Part shown: piece after piece, positions 23,025 to 28,814 of the stretch
Layout: each line of letters starts with the position of its first letter
Numbering within the stretch: position 1 is the first letter of the stretch
Origin: a virus
Virus record (IMG/VR): IMGVR_UViG_3300025907_000029
Span: 1-28,814 of that record
Length of the DNA: 28,814 nucleotides
Reading direction: 5' to 3' (one strand)
Position numbers and translations under genes: made by a program
The notes under the pieces: model-generated
Databases searched by the model: none
What the model saw: only the letters and a program-made list of their open reading frames with translations
Told to the model about the DNA's origin: nothing

Positions 23025-24514
23025 TGAAACTTAAAGTTTGGGTTTATTTTAAGATACATCTTCTTTATATTTTCTAATAAGTAATTGTAATGAGTCTCTT
23101 GCTTTTCCACGGCAATTACATTTCGGTGCATACGTAGCATTTGGATTACCATTGAACCACGACCTGCAAAAGGTTCCAATATGGTTTGACCTTGAATGCT
23201 AACTGCATTAGTTAATAACTCAGTAACTTCATATGGCTTTGCAAATTTGTGTCCTGTATCCATTACCGCCTGAGCGTTGTCAGCTAAGAAGTCTGAACGA
23301 TTAACTTTATTCGCTAAGGTTGCTCCTGGCTTACGCGCTATGATGGCAATTTCATAGTTCTTTGTAAAGTTATATTGTGCACACTGATTCATAGCATGAG
23401 GCTTTAGCCACACAAAAGGCCATCTTTGAACTGCAAAGCCAACTTCAGTTGCAATGTTATACATAAGTTGCCAGTTCATTAGGTCAGCAAATGTAATTAC
23501 AAAGGCGTTATCCTTTGTGCACAACCAAGCAGCGGGATAAAACGACTTAATGAGTTCTAAGTTCTCATCCACGTCATGCTCATCTGCTATCGTGTCTAAG
23601 TCAGCCAACCCACCATGAGGATTCTGCTGATTTAACATTTCGATATCAATGCCGTACGGAATGTCTGTGATGATGTGGTCAAACCGGCTACGTTGTTCGG
23701 GCATTAACATGAAGTCAATACTATTCATGTGAATGACCCGATTAGACACATAAATTACCTCAGACAACTGCTTAGCTTCGGCTTGTTTATTAGCCCAGTA
23801 TTCCTCGAAGGGGACCGTATTTAATGGGTTGCTATTATAGCGTTCACGTTGCTCAGCCAAGGCGTCAGGCTCGGCTTCAACTTGCTGGACAAAGTCAATA
23901 AGTTGCTTTGCGTGAGTTTCTTCTACGTTCTTATTCGCGTTCTCTCGATGCCGTTTTGCAAGCTCTGCTTGAAGTCGGTCCTGTTCGTCTTTCAAAAGAC
24001 CTAAACGATATGCTTCTGCGGCACTTTGAAAGTTCCAAAAGCGACGTTTATCTGAAGGCAAAGCTTGCTCAAGTTTAAGCCTCTCTGCTACACGCAAGAC
24101 ATAATTTATAGTTCCTAACTCCATTCCAAACGCTTCTGCTGCTAGTCTCTGTGACCAGCGCCAACCCTCTAGTGCACCGCGACGTTTCTTGAGTCGGTGA
24201 ATTTCTAAGATTGACAAGCATTCCTCTTGCCATGTCATTGACTTCCGTCGAATGTTCTCCTCAAGTTCAAGCTCATGGAGTTCGTCTTGAGACAAGGTTT
24301 CGACATAACACACAGAGACATGTTCTAAGGCAAGCTTCTGACATGCTGCGTAGCGACGTCCGCCGGCGACGAGTTGCTGGCTTTGGTTAAGAACGATTGG
24401 CTGTATAAGGCCGAATCTAGCTATAGACGCCGCCAAGCCTTCGATATCACCAAGGTCTTCGCGAAGGCGGTCCTTGACTATGATGTCTTTTAAAGGTATA
24501 GTAAAGTTTCTCAT
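23021..24514 (-). CDS. ParB-like domain / DNA methyltransferase fusion
   Basis: The start at 24514 (MRNFTIPLKD) makes an ATGA overlap with the preceding gene; an ORF start at 24562 lies inside that gene. The product is 497 residues. Residues 1-100 form a ParB/Spo0J-like N domain with LVAGGRRYAA (48-57) and the ELELEENIRR box (81-90), then a helical linker to about 250. From about 255 a methyltransferase domain has a motif IV variant TDIPYGID (283-290; usual DPPY) and, later, motif I ILEPFAGRGS (445-454). This is the permuted order of beta-type N4-cytosine/N6-adenine enzymes. It likely methylates phage DNA against restriction. DIPY instead of DPPY may affect target or activity. No cognate endonuclease is adjacent. 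Confidence 0.85.
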   Translation of the reverse strand: MRNFTIPLKDIIVKDRLREDLGDIEGLAASIARFGLIQPIVLNQSQQLVAGGRRYAACQKLALEHVSVCYVETLSQDELHELELEENIRRKSMTWQEECLSILEIHRLKKRRGALEGWRWSQRLAAEAFGMELGTINYVLRVAERLKLEQALPSDKRRFWNFQSAAEAYRLGLLKDEQDRLQAELAKRHRENANKNVEETHAKQLIDFVQQVEAEPDALAEQRERYNSNPLNTVPFEEYWANKQAEAKQLSEVIYVSNRVIHMNSIDFMLMPEQRSRFDHIITDIPYGIDIEMLNQQNPHGGLADLDTIADEHDVDENLELIKSFYPAAWLCTKDNAFVITFADLMNWQLMYNIATEVGFAVQRWPFVWLKPHAMNQCAQYNFTKNYEIAIIARKPGATLANKVNRSDFLADNAQAVMDTGHKFAKPYEVTELLTNAVSIQGQTILEPFAGRGSMVIQMLRMHRNVIAVEKQETHYNYLLENIKKMYLKINPNFKFQ

Positions 24515-24879
24515 TCTGTATATGGTAATAATTTGCTGTCTAAAGGGCACATTAGAAAGCATTGTTTTCGTCGATTCCGTGCTATAAGCAACTCAGCTTG
24601 TACGCCTTTAGACTCTTTCCAACCATCTAGAGTTAAGATAACAAAAAGGTCACATTTTCGTATCATTAGCTCGTCATACTCAGCCCAGTATTGCCAGTCA
24701 GTAGGTAAAGTAGAGTGAATCGCAATAGGATGTGTATGTGTAATAGGGCTAAACACAAAATAGCCTTGCTTAATTAGTTGACCGGCGGCTAAAGCGGCTA
24801 GTTCGAACCGCATAGTTTGAACGTCTGGATAAGCGTCCGTATAGGGACTAGCCAAGTAACATAAGAGTCGTGCACTCAT
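24511..24879 (-). CDS. DUF1937 / nucleoside 2-deoxyribosyltransferase-like protein
   Basis: This 122-residue protein has LASPYTDAY (9-17), FSPITHTHPIA (43-53), WAEYDELMIRKCDLFVILTL (65-84) and DGWKESKGVQAE (85-96; candidate catalytic Glu96). These are the features of the DUF1937 group, which has the nucleoside 2-deoxyribosyltransferase fold and cleaves or exchanges bases on nucleosides. It sits between MazG-like and methyltransferase genes with four-base overlaps on both sides, so it probably works in phage nucleotide metabolism. The substrate cannot be read from the sequence. Confidence 0.8.
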   Translation of the reverse strand: MSARLLCYLASPYTDAYPDVQTMRFELAALAAGQLIKQGYFVFSPITHTHPIAIHSTLPTDWQYWAEYDELMIRKCDLFVILTLDGWKESKGVQAELLIARNRRKQCFLMCPLDSKLLPYTE

Positions 24880-25253
24880 GGTTTCTTGTCAGCTCGAAGG
24901 TGGGCAGCCTTGTCACTATATTCAAAGTTCTCGTATCGCACTGCAAGTTTCTTTATGTTCGCTTCGAGGATGTCCGCGCGACCAAGATGCAGAAGCTGTC
25001 TAAGTCGTTGCATATAGAACTCTAGGTCGCCAAGTTCCTCTATGAAGTGAATGTGCATTTCAGCATTCATGTCCTTATTGTATATAGCATACTTCTTAGC
25101 TATGTCGATAAGCTCACCCGCCTCACCACAGATACCAACTGCCATGTGGAGGACTTCCATCTTGTGAGCAGAGAGGTCTTCCAAGATAAGACCGCCAGGC
25201 TTCGAAAGCTTGGCTACCATCTGAGCGTGTTTCTGTTCTATAGTTTCTCCCAT
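24876..25253 (-). CDS. MazG-like nucleotide pyrophosphohydrolase
   Basis: This 125-residue all-helical protein has the divided acidic metal site of the MazG superfamily: GEAGELID (43-50; Glu44, Glu47, Asp50) and EELGDLEFY (72-80; Glu72, Glu73, Asp76). These enzymes hydrolyse NTPs, dNTPs or (p)ppGpp-type nucleotides to monophosphates. Phage members may clean up non-canonical nucleotides or keep the host in a growth-like state. It overlaps the DUF1937 gene by four bases and the PLD gene by 16. The single domain is close to the size of short phage MazG proteins. Confidence 0.85.
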   Translation of the reverse strand: MGETIEQKHAQMVAKLSKPGGLILEDLSAHKMEVLHMAVGICGEAGELIDIAKKYAIYNKDMNAEMHIHFIEELGDLEFYMQRLRQLLHLGRADILEANIKKLAVRYENFEYSDKAAHLRADKKP

Positions 25254-25672
25254 AAAGCGTTAAAGAATTCTAGCATCGGTTGCACATGATTTTGTGCCAC
25301 GCGATACATTATGTTTAAGTTCGTTCCGTGTGTTAGATTTTGGCTACCAATGTAGATATGAGCACCATGACTATGGCGATAGCATATAAACATTTTGACA
25401 TGAATGTTAAGGCAATGTTTCTTAGCATCACTCCTAGTGTTGCAGCCTCGTTGGGCTAGGCCGTAGATAAGGCGACGCACCCGTTTGAGTGGATGTCGGG
25501 CCGCCTTGCTTTGGCTATAGGTAATGACGTCAAACTCATCATATGACGAGTTAAGATAGTCAAGAAAGCGGTCGCCATCGAAGAAAAGGTCCGGCTCAAA
25601 AGACCGCGAAAGCGGTATCATGAGACGGGTCGGGATGGCGGACGCCGGGACGTTAAGAGGATCTAGTGCCAC
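25238..25672 (-). CDS. Single-HKD phospholipase D-like protein (putative nuclease)
   Basis: This 144-residue protein starts at GTG 25672. It has one PLD-type half-site: IHVKMFICY (90-98; His91, Lys93), then IYIGSQNLTHGTNLNIMY (106-123; Ser110, Asn112). The Asp of the classical HxKx4D is absent, as in PLDc_2 proteins such as small nucleases, which form dimers to build the active site. The N-terminal half is alpha/beta (DGDRFLDYLNSSYDEFDVIT). Likely acts on DNA rather than lipid. It overlaps the DUF1599 gene by ten bases. Confidence 0.8.
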   Translation of the reverse strand: MALDPLNVPASAIPTRLMIPLSRSFEPDLFFDGDRFLDYLNSSYDEFDVITYSQSKAARHPLKRVRRLIYGLAQRGCNTRSDAKKHCLNIHVKMFICYRHSHGAHIYIGSQNLTHGTNLNIMYRVAQNHVQPMLEFFNALWEKL

Positions 25673-26010
25673 TTTGAGTCCTCACAGAGCAAGGCGATGA
25701 TTGCGTAGTTACTAAGGTCCCGCCAAGAGTCAGTGATAGACTCGTTTGTGACTTTCTTACGTCTATTCATGTAGAGGTGTTTAAGTCTCTTATACTTGTC
25801 GGACATACGGACGAGACAACCCATTGCAGCAAACTCGGCTATATTGTCTGGTCCGTAGTCTTCGTTCTTACGGTCGAATAAGAGAGCGTTGGCAAGGCTG
25901 TATCGTATGAAGTCACGAGAGACTGAGGACTTGAGGCCAAGCGTAGCACAGAGGGTCTCAATCCCTACTTTCTCGTTGACAAAGTCTAAGTCTTGTTTAG
26001 GTGTCGGCAT
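25663..26010 (-). CDS. DUF1599-type nucleotide-metabolism protein
   Basis: The ATG at 26010 gives 115 residues. A TTG at 26022 is in frame but falls inside a palindrome copy, so the ATG is preferred. Residues 40-110 contain NALLFDRKNEDYGPDNIAEF (41-60), KYKRLKHL (72-79) and DSWRDLSNYAIIALL (94-108). This matches DUF1599 / nucleotide modification-associated domain 1, a MazG-like fold often linked to modified bases or thymidylate metabolism in phages. Its place beside MazG and DUF1937 proteins supports a nucleotide-pool role. No base-modifying enzyme is visible in the window. Confidence 0.75.
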   Translation of the reverse strand: MPTPKQDLDFVNEKVGIETLCATLGLKSSVSRDFIRYSLANALLFDRKNEDYGPDNIAEFAAMGCLVRMSDKYKRLKHLYMNRRKKVTNESITDSWRDLSNYAIIALLCEDSKWH

Positions 26011-26015
26011 AGTGT

Positions 26016-26036
26016 TGTTCAAAAAATGAACAAGAC
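26016..26036 (+). repeat. Dispersed 7-3-7 palindrome, copy 5
   Basis: TGTTCAA-AAA-ATGAACA at 26016-26032 (one mismatch in the right arm), followed by AGAC. It is in the 61-base gap between the SSB-like and DUF1599 genes. The AGAC flank is on the plus strand, opposite to the direction of transcription here. Confidence 0.82.
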
Positions 26037-26071
26037 TGAAGGGGTCGGACCTTACAGTCGAGTGTTATAAC

Positions 26072-26590
26072 TTAGGCAGGCAACACGAAACTGATGTTCG
26101 TTGAGGGTCCGAAGTTGCCGGAGCCTTTGTCGACCGAGGTCTTGCCTTGCACGATTTCACCCTCAAGCATCGAGGGATTGTCGATAAGTTGACGAGGGGT
26201 CTTGTCAGTCTTTGGACCGAAACAAGCCTTGAGCACCGTGGCGAGATCCTTCTTGATGTTCTCGATAGTGCGTCCGGCCTTCTCGTTACCTTTGTCGTCG
26301 ACAGTGGGTTCTGTCGGCGTGATGCCATACCGCTTGAACACTGGGAACCCTGGGGCAGTCTCTTTGCCGTCGAGAAGCTTGGCAGGTTTCGTGGACTTGA
26401 ACTTGATGGTCAAGGTCTGATTCTGCTCGTTCGATTTCGAGGCTGCAATCTTGGACGATTCGACCTTGAATTCGACGATACGATCAGGGGCTAGGACCGG
26501 AAACGACGTGTCAATAGTACCTGCCGCTTCATTCAAGGGGTCTACCATACCGCCTGCTGCTTCGTCGGGACTTCTGTTTATGTTTTTCAT
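26072..26590 (-). CDS. Putative single-stranded DNA-binding protein
   Basis: This 172-residue protein has a basic, beta-rich core from about residue 35 (PDRIVEFKVESSKIAASKSN) to 170 with a helical unit (RTIENIKKDLATVLKACFG) in the middle, and an unstructured N-terminus. The pattern resembles the OB-fold-like ssDNA-binding proteins that accompany Sak4-type ATPases in phages. It lies three genes downstream of the ATPase. It lacks the acidic C-terminal tip of bacterial SSB; the end is FVLPA. It has its own A-rich leader with a hairpin (26619-26639), consistent with separate expression. The function is inferred from context and size. Confidence 0.55.
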   Translation of the reverse strand: MKNINRSPDEAAGGMVDPLNEAAGTIDTSFPVLAPDRIVEFKVESSKIAASKSNEQNQTLTIKFKSTKPAKLLDGKETAPGFPVFKRYGITPTEPTVDDKGNEKAGRTIENIKKDLATVLKACFGPKTDKTPRQLIDNPSMLEGEIVQGKTSVDKGSGNFGPSTNISFVLPA

Positions 26591-26618
26591 TTGTGTTTTT
26601 GTTTATGTTTTCTCTAAG

Positions 26619-26639
26619 TTCTCACCAACAAGGTGAGAA
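26619..26639 (-). promoter_or_regulatory. Perfect hairpin in the leader of the putative SSB gene
   Basis: TTCTCACC (26619-26626) and GGTGAGAA (26632-26639) form an 8-bp stem with a five-base loop. On the minus strand it lies 29 bases upstream of the ATG at 26590, inside a 51-base gap (26591-26641) that is otherwise A-rich on the coding strand. No T-run follows on either strand, so it is not a normal terminator. An mRNA-processing or stabilising site is likely. Confidence 0.5.
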
Positions 26640-26641
26640 AA

Positions 26642-26986
26642 TCACGTCGGTGATATCGCATCAGCCTGTGAACCGCCAAAAGGACTTTGGCCGATAGTTT
26701 CAATAAGGAGTTGGGTGTGCAACATAGTGCAAAGGTTCTCAAGCTCGTCTTTAGAGAACTTTGTCATGCCTTCAAGGTAGAGACGGCTAATTAAGTCAGT
26801 CAAGGCGGCCTTGTCTTTAAAGTAACCGCCAGCCTTAAGCACGGGTAAGACACTTTCACGGACCTTATTAGTCAAGGTCATGGCCTTTTCCATAAGGAGA
26901 CCGTATTCGTCAAGCTTAGGCTTTTGTGTGTACTTGAGCTTACTAATGCCGGCTTGGACTATTTTCCGTCGTTCATCGCTGTTCAT
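26642..26986 (-). CDS. Small helical protein of unknown function
   Basis: The ATG at 26986 gives 114 residues (MNSDERRKIV...). A TTG start at 27004 would overlap the preceding gene and is less likely. It is almost all helical, with paired units such as NKVRESVLPVLKAGG and KDKAALTDLISRLYLEG, and a Gly/Ser-rich tail. It begins one base after the preceding stop. A role in recombination or replication is suggested only by its neighbours. Confidence 0.65.
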   Translation of the reverse strand: MNSDERRKIVQAGISKLKYTQKPKLDEYGLLMEKAMTLTNKVRESVLPVLKAGGYFKDKAALTDLISRLYLEGMTKFSKDELENLCTMLHTQLLIETIGQSPFGGSQADAISPT

Positions 26987-26987
26987 G

Positions 26988-27182
26988 CTAATTGGTGCTT
27001 TCAATCGGTTGTTTCTTTGTGACTGTACTCGATTTTCCGCTTGGCGGTGTGATAGTCATAATGTAGTCGGCTATCATGTTGGTCACCTTGTGCTCATATT
27101 CAGAGCCAGGAGCGTCAATACGTTCAGTGGCACGAACAGCTATGCCACTAGTTTCGTCGATATAAATGGTCATCTTAGTCAT
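26988..27182 (-). CDS. Small protein of unknown function
   Basis: This 64-residue protein starts MTKMTIYIDETSGIAVRATE and reads as a beta-hairpin followed by a helix (EHKVTNMIADYIM) and a Ser/Thr/Lys-rich tail. The start overlaps the ATPase stop (27179-27182). No family was recognised. Confidence 0.6.
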   Translation of the reverse strand: MTKMTIYIDETSGIAVRATERIDAPGSEYEHKVTNMIADYIMTITPPSGKSSTVTKKQPIESTN

Positions 27183-27946
27183 AAGTTTAACATTTTAATG
27201 AAGTTCTCTGCACCGTTGGTTATCTCCACCTCATCGGGTATATTAGGAAACGAACACTTAAGGTCCGACAAGGTGGTCTTCTTTGTGACAACAAAATACT
27301 TGTACTGACCGGCAGCCGCCTTGCGACATTCGACTCGCCACATATCTGTGAAGAAGCCGCCAAAGTAGTCGGTGATGCCGCCTTGGAACGCAGGCTCATA
27401 CTTTAGTACCTTTTCTTTCATCATGCTCTGCGGGTCCGACTCGACGATTATCTTCTCGTGACACATACAGATTGTATGCTTGCCGGTGCCTTGAAGTTTT
27501 GTGATGAGTAACTGATAAGCCTTCGACTTAAAAGGTATCCAGTCACGTGCTTCCATCTCGAACGGGTTCTTTTGCTTGTTCTGTAGCTTAAGGACGTTCC
27601 GAATGAGGAACTCGTTAACATGAGTAAGGCCATCGACGGCGACGACCCCTACATCTTGACTCTTGCCCGCCTCGACAATCTTGTCACAGAGTCTATCGAA
27701 GCATTCGTGAATCTCGACTGGCGTGCCATTGTCATCAGTCCGTATCGTTTCATACTGATACGCTAAGTCTTTCTTGAAGCGGCTACGGACTAGACGTTCT
27801 GGTCCATCAAGGTTCCCATCGCAGTCCATTATACGAAGGCGAGGGAATTGAAGTGCTAAGGAGGTCTTGCCACCGCCTGGTGGTCCAATGAGAAGAATCT
27901 GTAATGGCTGAGGCGGCTTCGGTTTGTCAGGTGTTGAGGTTTTCAT
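27179..27946 (-). CDS. Sak4-like RecA-fold ATPase (AAA_24), putative recombinase
   Basis: This 255-residue protein has a Walker A motif GPPGGGKTS (21-29; Lys27) close to the N-terminus, an acidic MDCDGNLDGPE stretch (40-50) and a Walker B motif VGVVAVDGLTH (99-109; Asp105). These are the features of phage Sak4/AAA_24 single-strand annealing proteins and related phage nucleotide-binding proteins. A PD-(D/E)XK nuclease gene lies just upstream and a putative SSB downstream, a set usually used for recombination-dependent replication or repair. Overlaps at both ends by four bases. Confidence 0.8.
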   Translation of the reverse strand: MKTSTPDKPKPPQPLQILLIGPPGGGKTSLALQFPRLRIMDCDGNLDGPERLVRSRFKKDLAYQYETIRTDDNGTPVEIHECFDRLCDKIVEAGKSQDVGVVAVDGLTHVNEFLIRNVLKLQNKQKNPFEMEARDWIPFKSKAYQLLITKLQGTGKHTICMCHEKIIVESDPQSMMKEKVLKYEPAFQGGITDYFGGFFTDMWRVECRKAAAGQYKYFVVTKKTTLSDLKCSFPNIPDEVEITNGAENFIKMLNL

Positions 27947-28203
27947 ATCATATACTGTATGTCTGTGTATGTAGCCTTATTAAATCGTCGAATTTCTGAC
28001 TTTGTATCAGGGTCAAACCAAGCAGTTCTTTTGTCTCTGAGAGCAAGACATTGATGATGTCGAGAATTTCGGTCAATAAAAAGGTAAAGTTCTGATTCCC
28101 AGACGCTTGTTTTTTGAGGGCGGTATTGAAATACATCACCAGGAGTAAGGTCTTTAAACGTGAGAGGTCTAAATGGTTGTTCTTCTACTATAATGTCTTT
28201 CAT
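27943..28203 (-). CDS. Small protein of unknown function
   Basis: This 86-residue protein starts MKDIIVEEQPFRPLTFKDLT. It has a small beta-rich domain (GDVFQYRP, ELYLFIDRN, CLALRDKRTAWFDP) that resembles short SH3-like or 'host-takeover' folds in phages, but no family was recognised. It is coupled by four-base overlaps to the nuclease and ATPase genes. Confidence 0.6.
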   Translation of the reverse strand: MKDIIVEEQPFRPLTFKDLTPGDVFQYRPQKTSVWESELYLFIDRNSRHHQCLALRDKRTAWFDPDTKSEIRRFNKATYTDIQYMI

Positions 28204-28814
28204 GTTGCTTTAGGTTGAGTTGGTTCTTTCAACGGATTCCAGTCGTTAGATTGATACAAATTCGAGGCCAGCATGACACCACGGTCCTCAGGCACGAGTG
28301 TGCACACATCATAGTAAGGGCAGCGGCCAAAGTTAGTGCATTGCACGGTCTTCATAGGCATATAGCCGCGTTGATAATTATAGAAGAACTCCTCGACGAG
28401 AGCGATGGTGTTCTGTTTCCATTCTATGATTGACTGTTTAGAACAGTGGAACCTTTCGCGCTGTAGAGACTCTTGCCACCACTTCTCGGGGGTGTTCGCA
28501 CCTTGACGTTCGCCACGTTGGACATAAAGTGGGGGCTGTTTGGTACGTATCGCGTTGACAATATATCCTGCCACTGGCTGCTTAAGGACTTGTTCAAGTG
28601 CCCAGACGTAGCCTCGCTGCTGACTAGACATCTTCATGCGTTCGAAGAACTGGCTACCTAGCATTGAGGTGGTCTTGTGGTCCAGGACGAAGATTTGGCC
28701 GTCTTGGTTAATAGGGAGGTCTATCTTACCGGTGTAGATAATAGGTATAATGACTGGAGCCTTATACAAATACCCATCTGGACCAGTGTATGGAAGTATT
28801 CCTTCCCATGTAAA
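28200..28814 (-). CDS. PD-(D/E)XK exonuclease (RecB/Cas4-like), truncated by window edge
   Basis: The frame runs to the right window edge; 205 residues are visible and the N-terminus lies outside. It shows the metal-binding pair of the PD-(D/E)XK fold: the Asp in YTGKIDLPI, then LDHKTTS (Asp-x-Lys), and a downstream QRGYVWAL helix. A Cys-rich C-terminal part (CTNFGRCPYYDVC) with one more Cys upstream (RFHCSKQ) could bind an iron-sulfur cluster as in Cas4 and AddB. Phage members process DNA ends for recombination. It is the first visible gene of the minus-strand operon. Confidence 0.8.
   Translation of the reverse strand, partial: FTWEGILPYTGPDGYLYKAPVIIPIIYTGKIDLPINQDGQIFVLDHKTTSMLGSQFFERMKMSSQQRGYVWALEQVLKQPVAGYIVNAIRTKQPPLYVQRGERQGANTPEKWWQESLQRERFHCSKQSIIEWKQNTIALVEEFFYNYQRGYMPMKTVQCTNFGRCPYYDVCTLVPEDRGVMLASNLYQSNDWNPLKEPTQPKAT

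Noticed and set aside
25663-26022. TTG at 26022 as the start of the DUF1599 gene
   Set aside because: The TTG is formed by palindrome bases and an ATG follows 12 bases later at 26010, giving the same protein minus four residues.
301-26036. The palindrome as a verrucomicrobial LexA (SOS) box
   Set aside because: The half-sites match (TGTTC/GAACA), but the described verrucomicrobial LexA motif has a 4-base spacer, whereas all copies here have 7 bases between these 5-base half-sites. The extra AGAC flank is also unexplained by it.
26147-26494. Plus-strand open frame opposite the SSB-like gene
   Set aside because: It lies wholly antisense to a well-supported gene, is Leu/Arg/Gly-rich and shows no start signal or family.
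1-28814. CRISPR arrays, tRNA or rRNA genes, insertion sequences, integrase and attachment sites
   Set aside because: No regular direct repeats with spacers, no cloverleaf-like gene, no transposase or site-specific recombinase reading frame could be found by eye in the window.

Overview
This window looks like a segment of a tailed, podovirus-type phage, probably strictly lytic: no integrase or excisionase is visible. The host is probably in the Verrucomicrobiota. This host call is inference. It rests on two secreted proteins (1450-2469 and about 5865-6350) that end in a module of the type 'ERSTDLVDW...FYRARI' or 'YEIQTKVW...YFRV', which is familiar from verrucomicrobial secreted proteins, and on Asn/Thr-rich 'TNW' tail-fibre sequence. 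Terminase, portal, capsid and RNA polymerase genes are not in the window. Very few genes have a Shine-Dalgarno sequence; most starts are coupled to the preceding stop codon.

Layout. Two convergent arms meet at about 17.74-17.76 kb. The plus-strand arm (1-17759) begins with the end of an unidentified structural gene. A host-interaction block follows: a tail-fibre-like protein with a signal peptide, a secreted subtilase, and a beta-propeller protein. Next is a lysis-like cassette (4610-6607) with a CheY-like receiver protein, a holin, a lipoprotein, several small proteins, a secreted protein and a zinc-ribbon protein, closed by a terminator at 6597-6641. The arm then carries a small membrane protein missed by ordinary ORF calling (6643-6795), two tail/hub proteins, a small GNAT-like protein, three Gln/Ala-rich putative internal virion proteins, and a giant 1835-residue polyvalent or ejection protein.

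The minus-strand arm (28814 down to 17737) is one tightly packed replication and nucleotide-metabolism operon, with many ATGA stop/start overlaps. In transcription order it encodes: a PD-(D/E)XK nuclease (cut by the window edge), a small protein, a Sak4-like RecA/AAA ATPase, two small proteins, a putative ssDNA-binding protein, a DUF1599 protein, a single-HKD PLD protein, a MazG-like pyrophosphohydrolase, a DUF1937 deoxyribosyltransferase-like protein, a ParB-DNA methyltransferase fusion, an HNH/AP2 homing endonuclease, a small protein, a uracil-DNA glycosylase-PolA fusion, a phage ABA-sandwich protein, a DUF3987 helicase-like ATPase and a stand-alone LuxR-type HTH regulator.

The most striking unexplained signal is a dispersed palindrome, TGTTCAA-N3-TTGAACA, nearly always followed by AGAC. 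It occurs five times (301, 6796, 12332, 19265, 26016), roughly every 5.5-7 kb across both arms. It resembles a set of operator, stoperator or partition sites. The LuxR-type HTH protein is a candidate reader, but this is untested. Other items to check are the receiver-domain protein next to the holin, unusual residues in the polymerase active-site motifs, a compressed catalytic Asp/His pair in the subtilase, a nested reading frame at 5867-6064, and an insertion flanked by a duplicated peptide in the giant virion protein.
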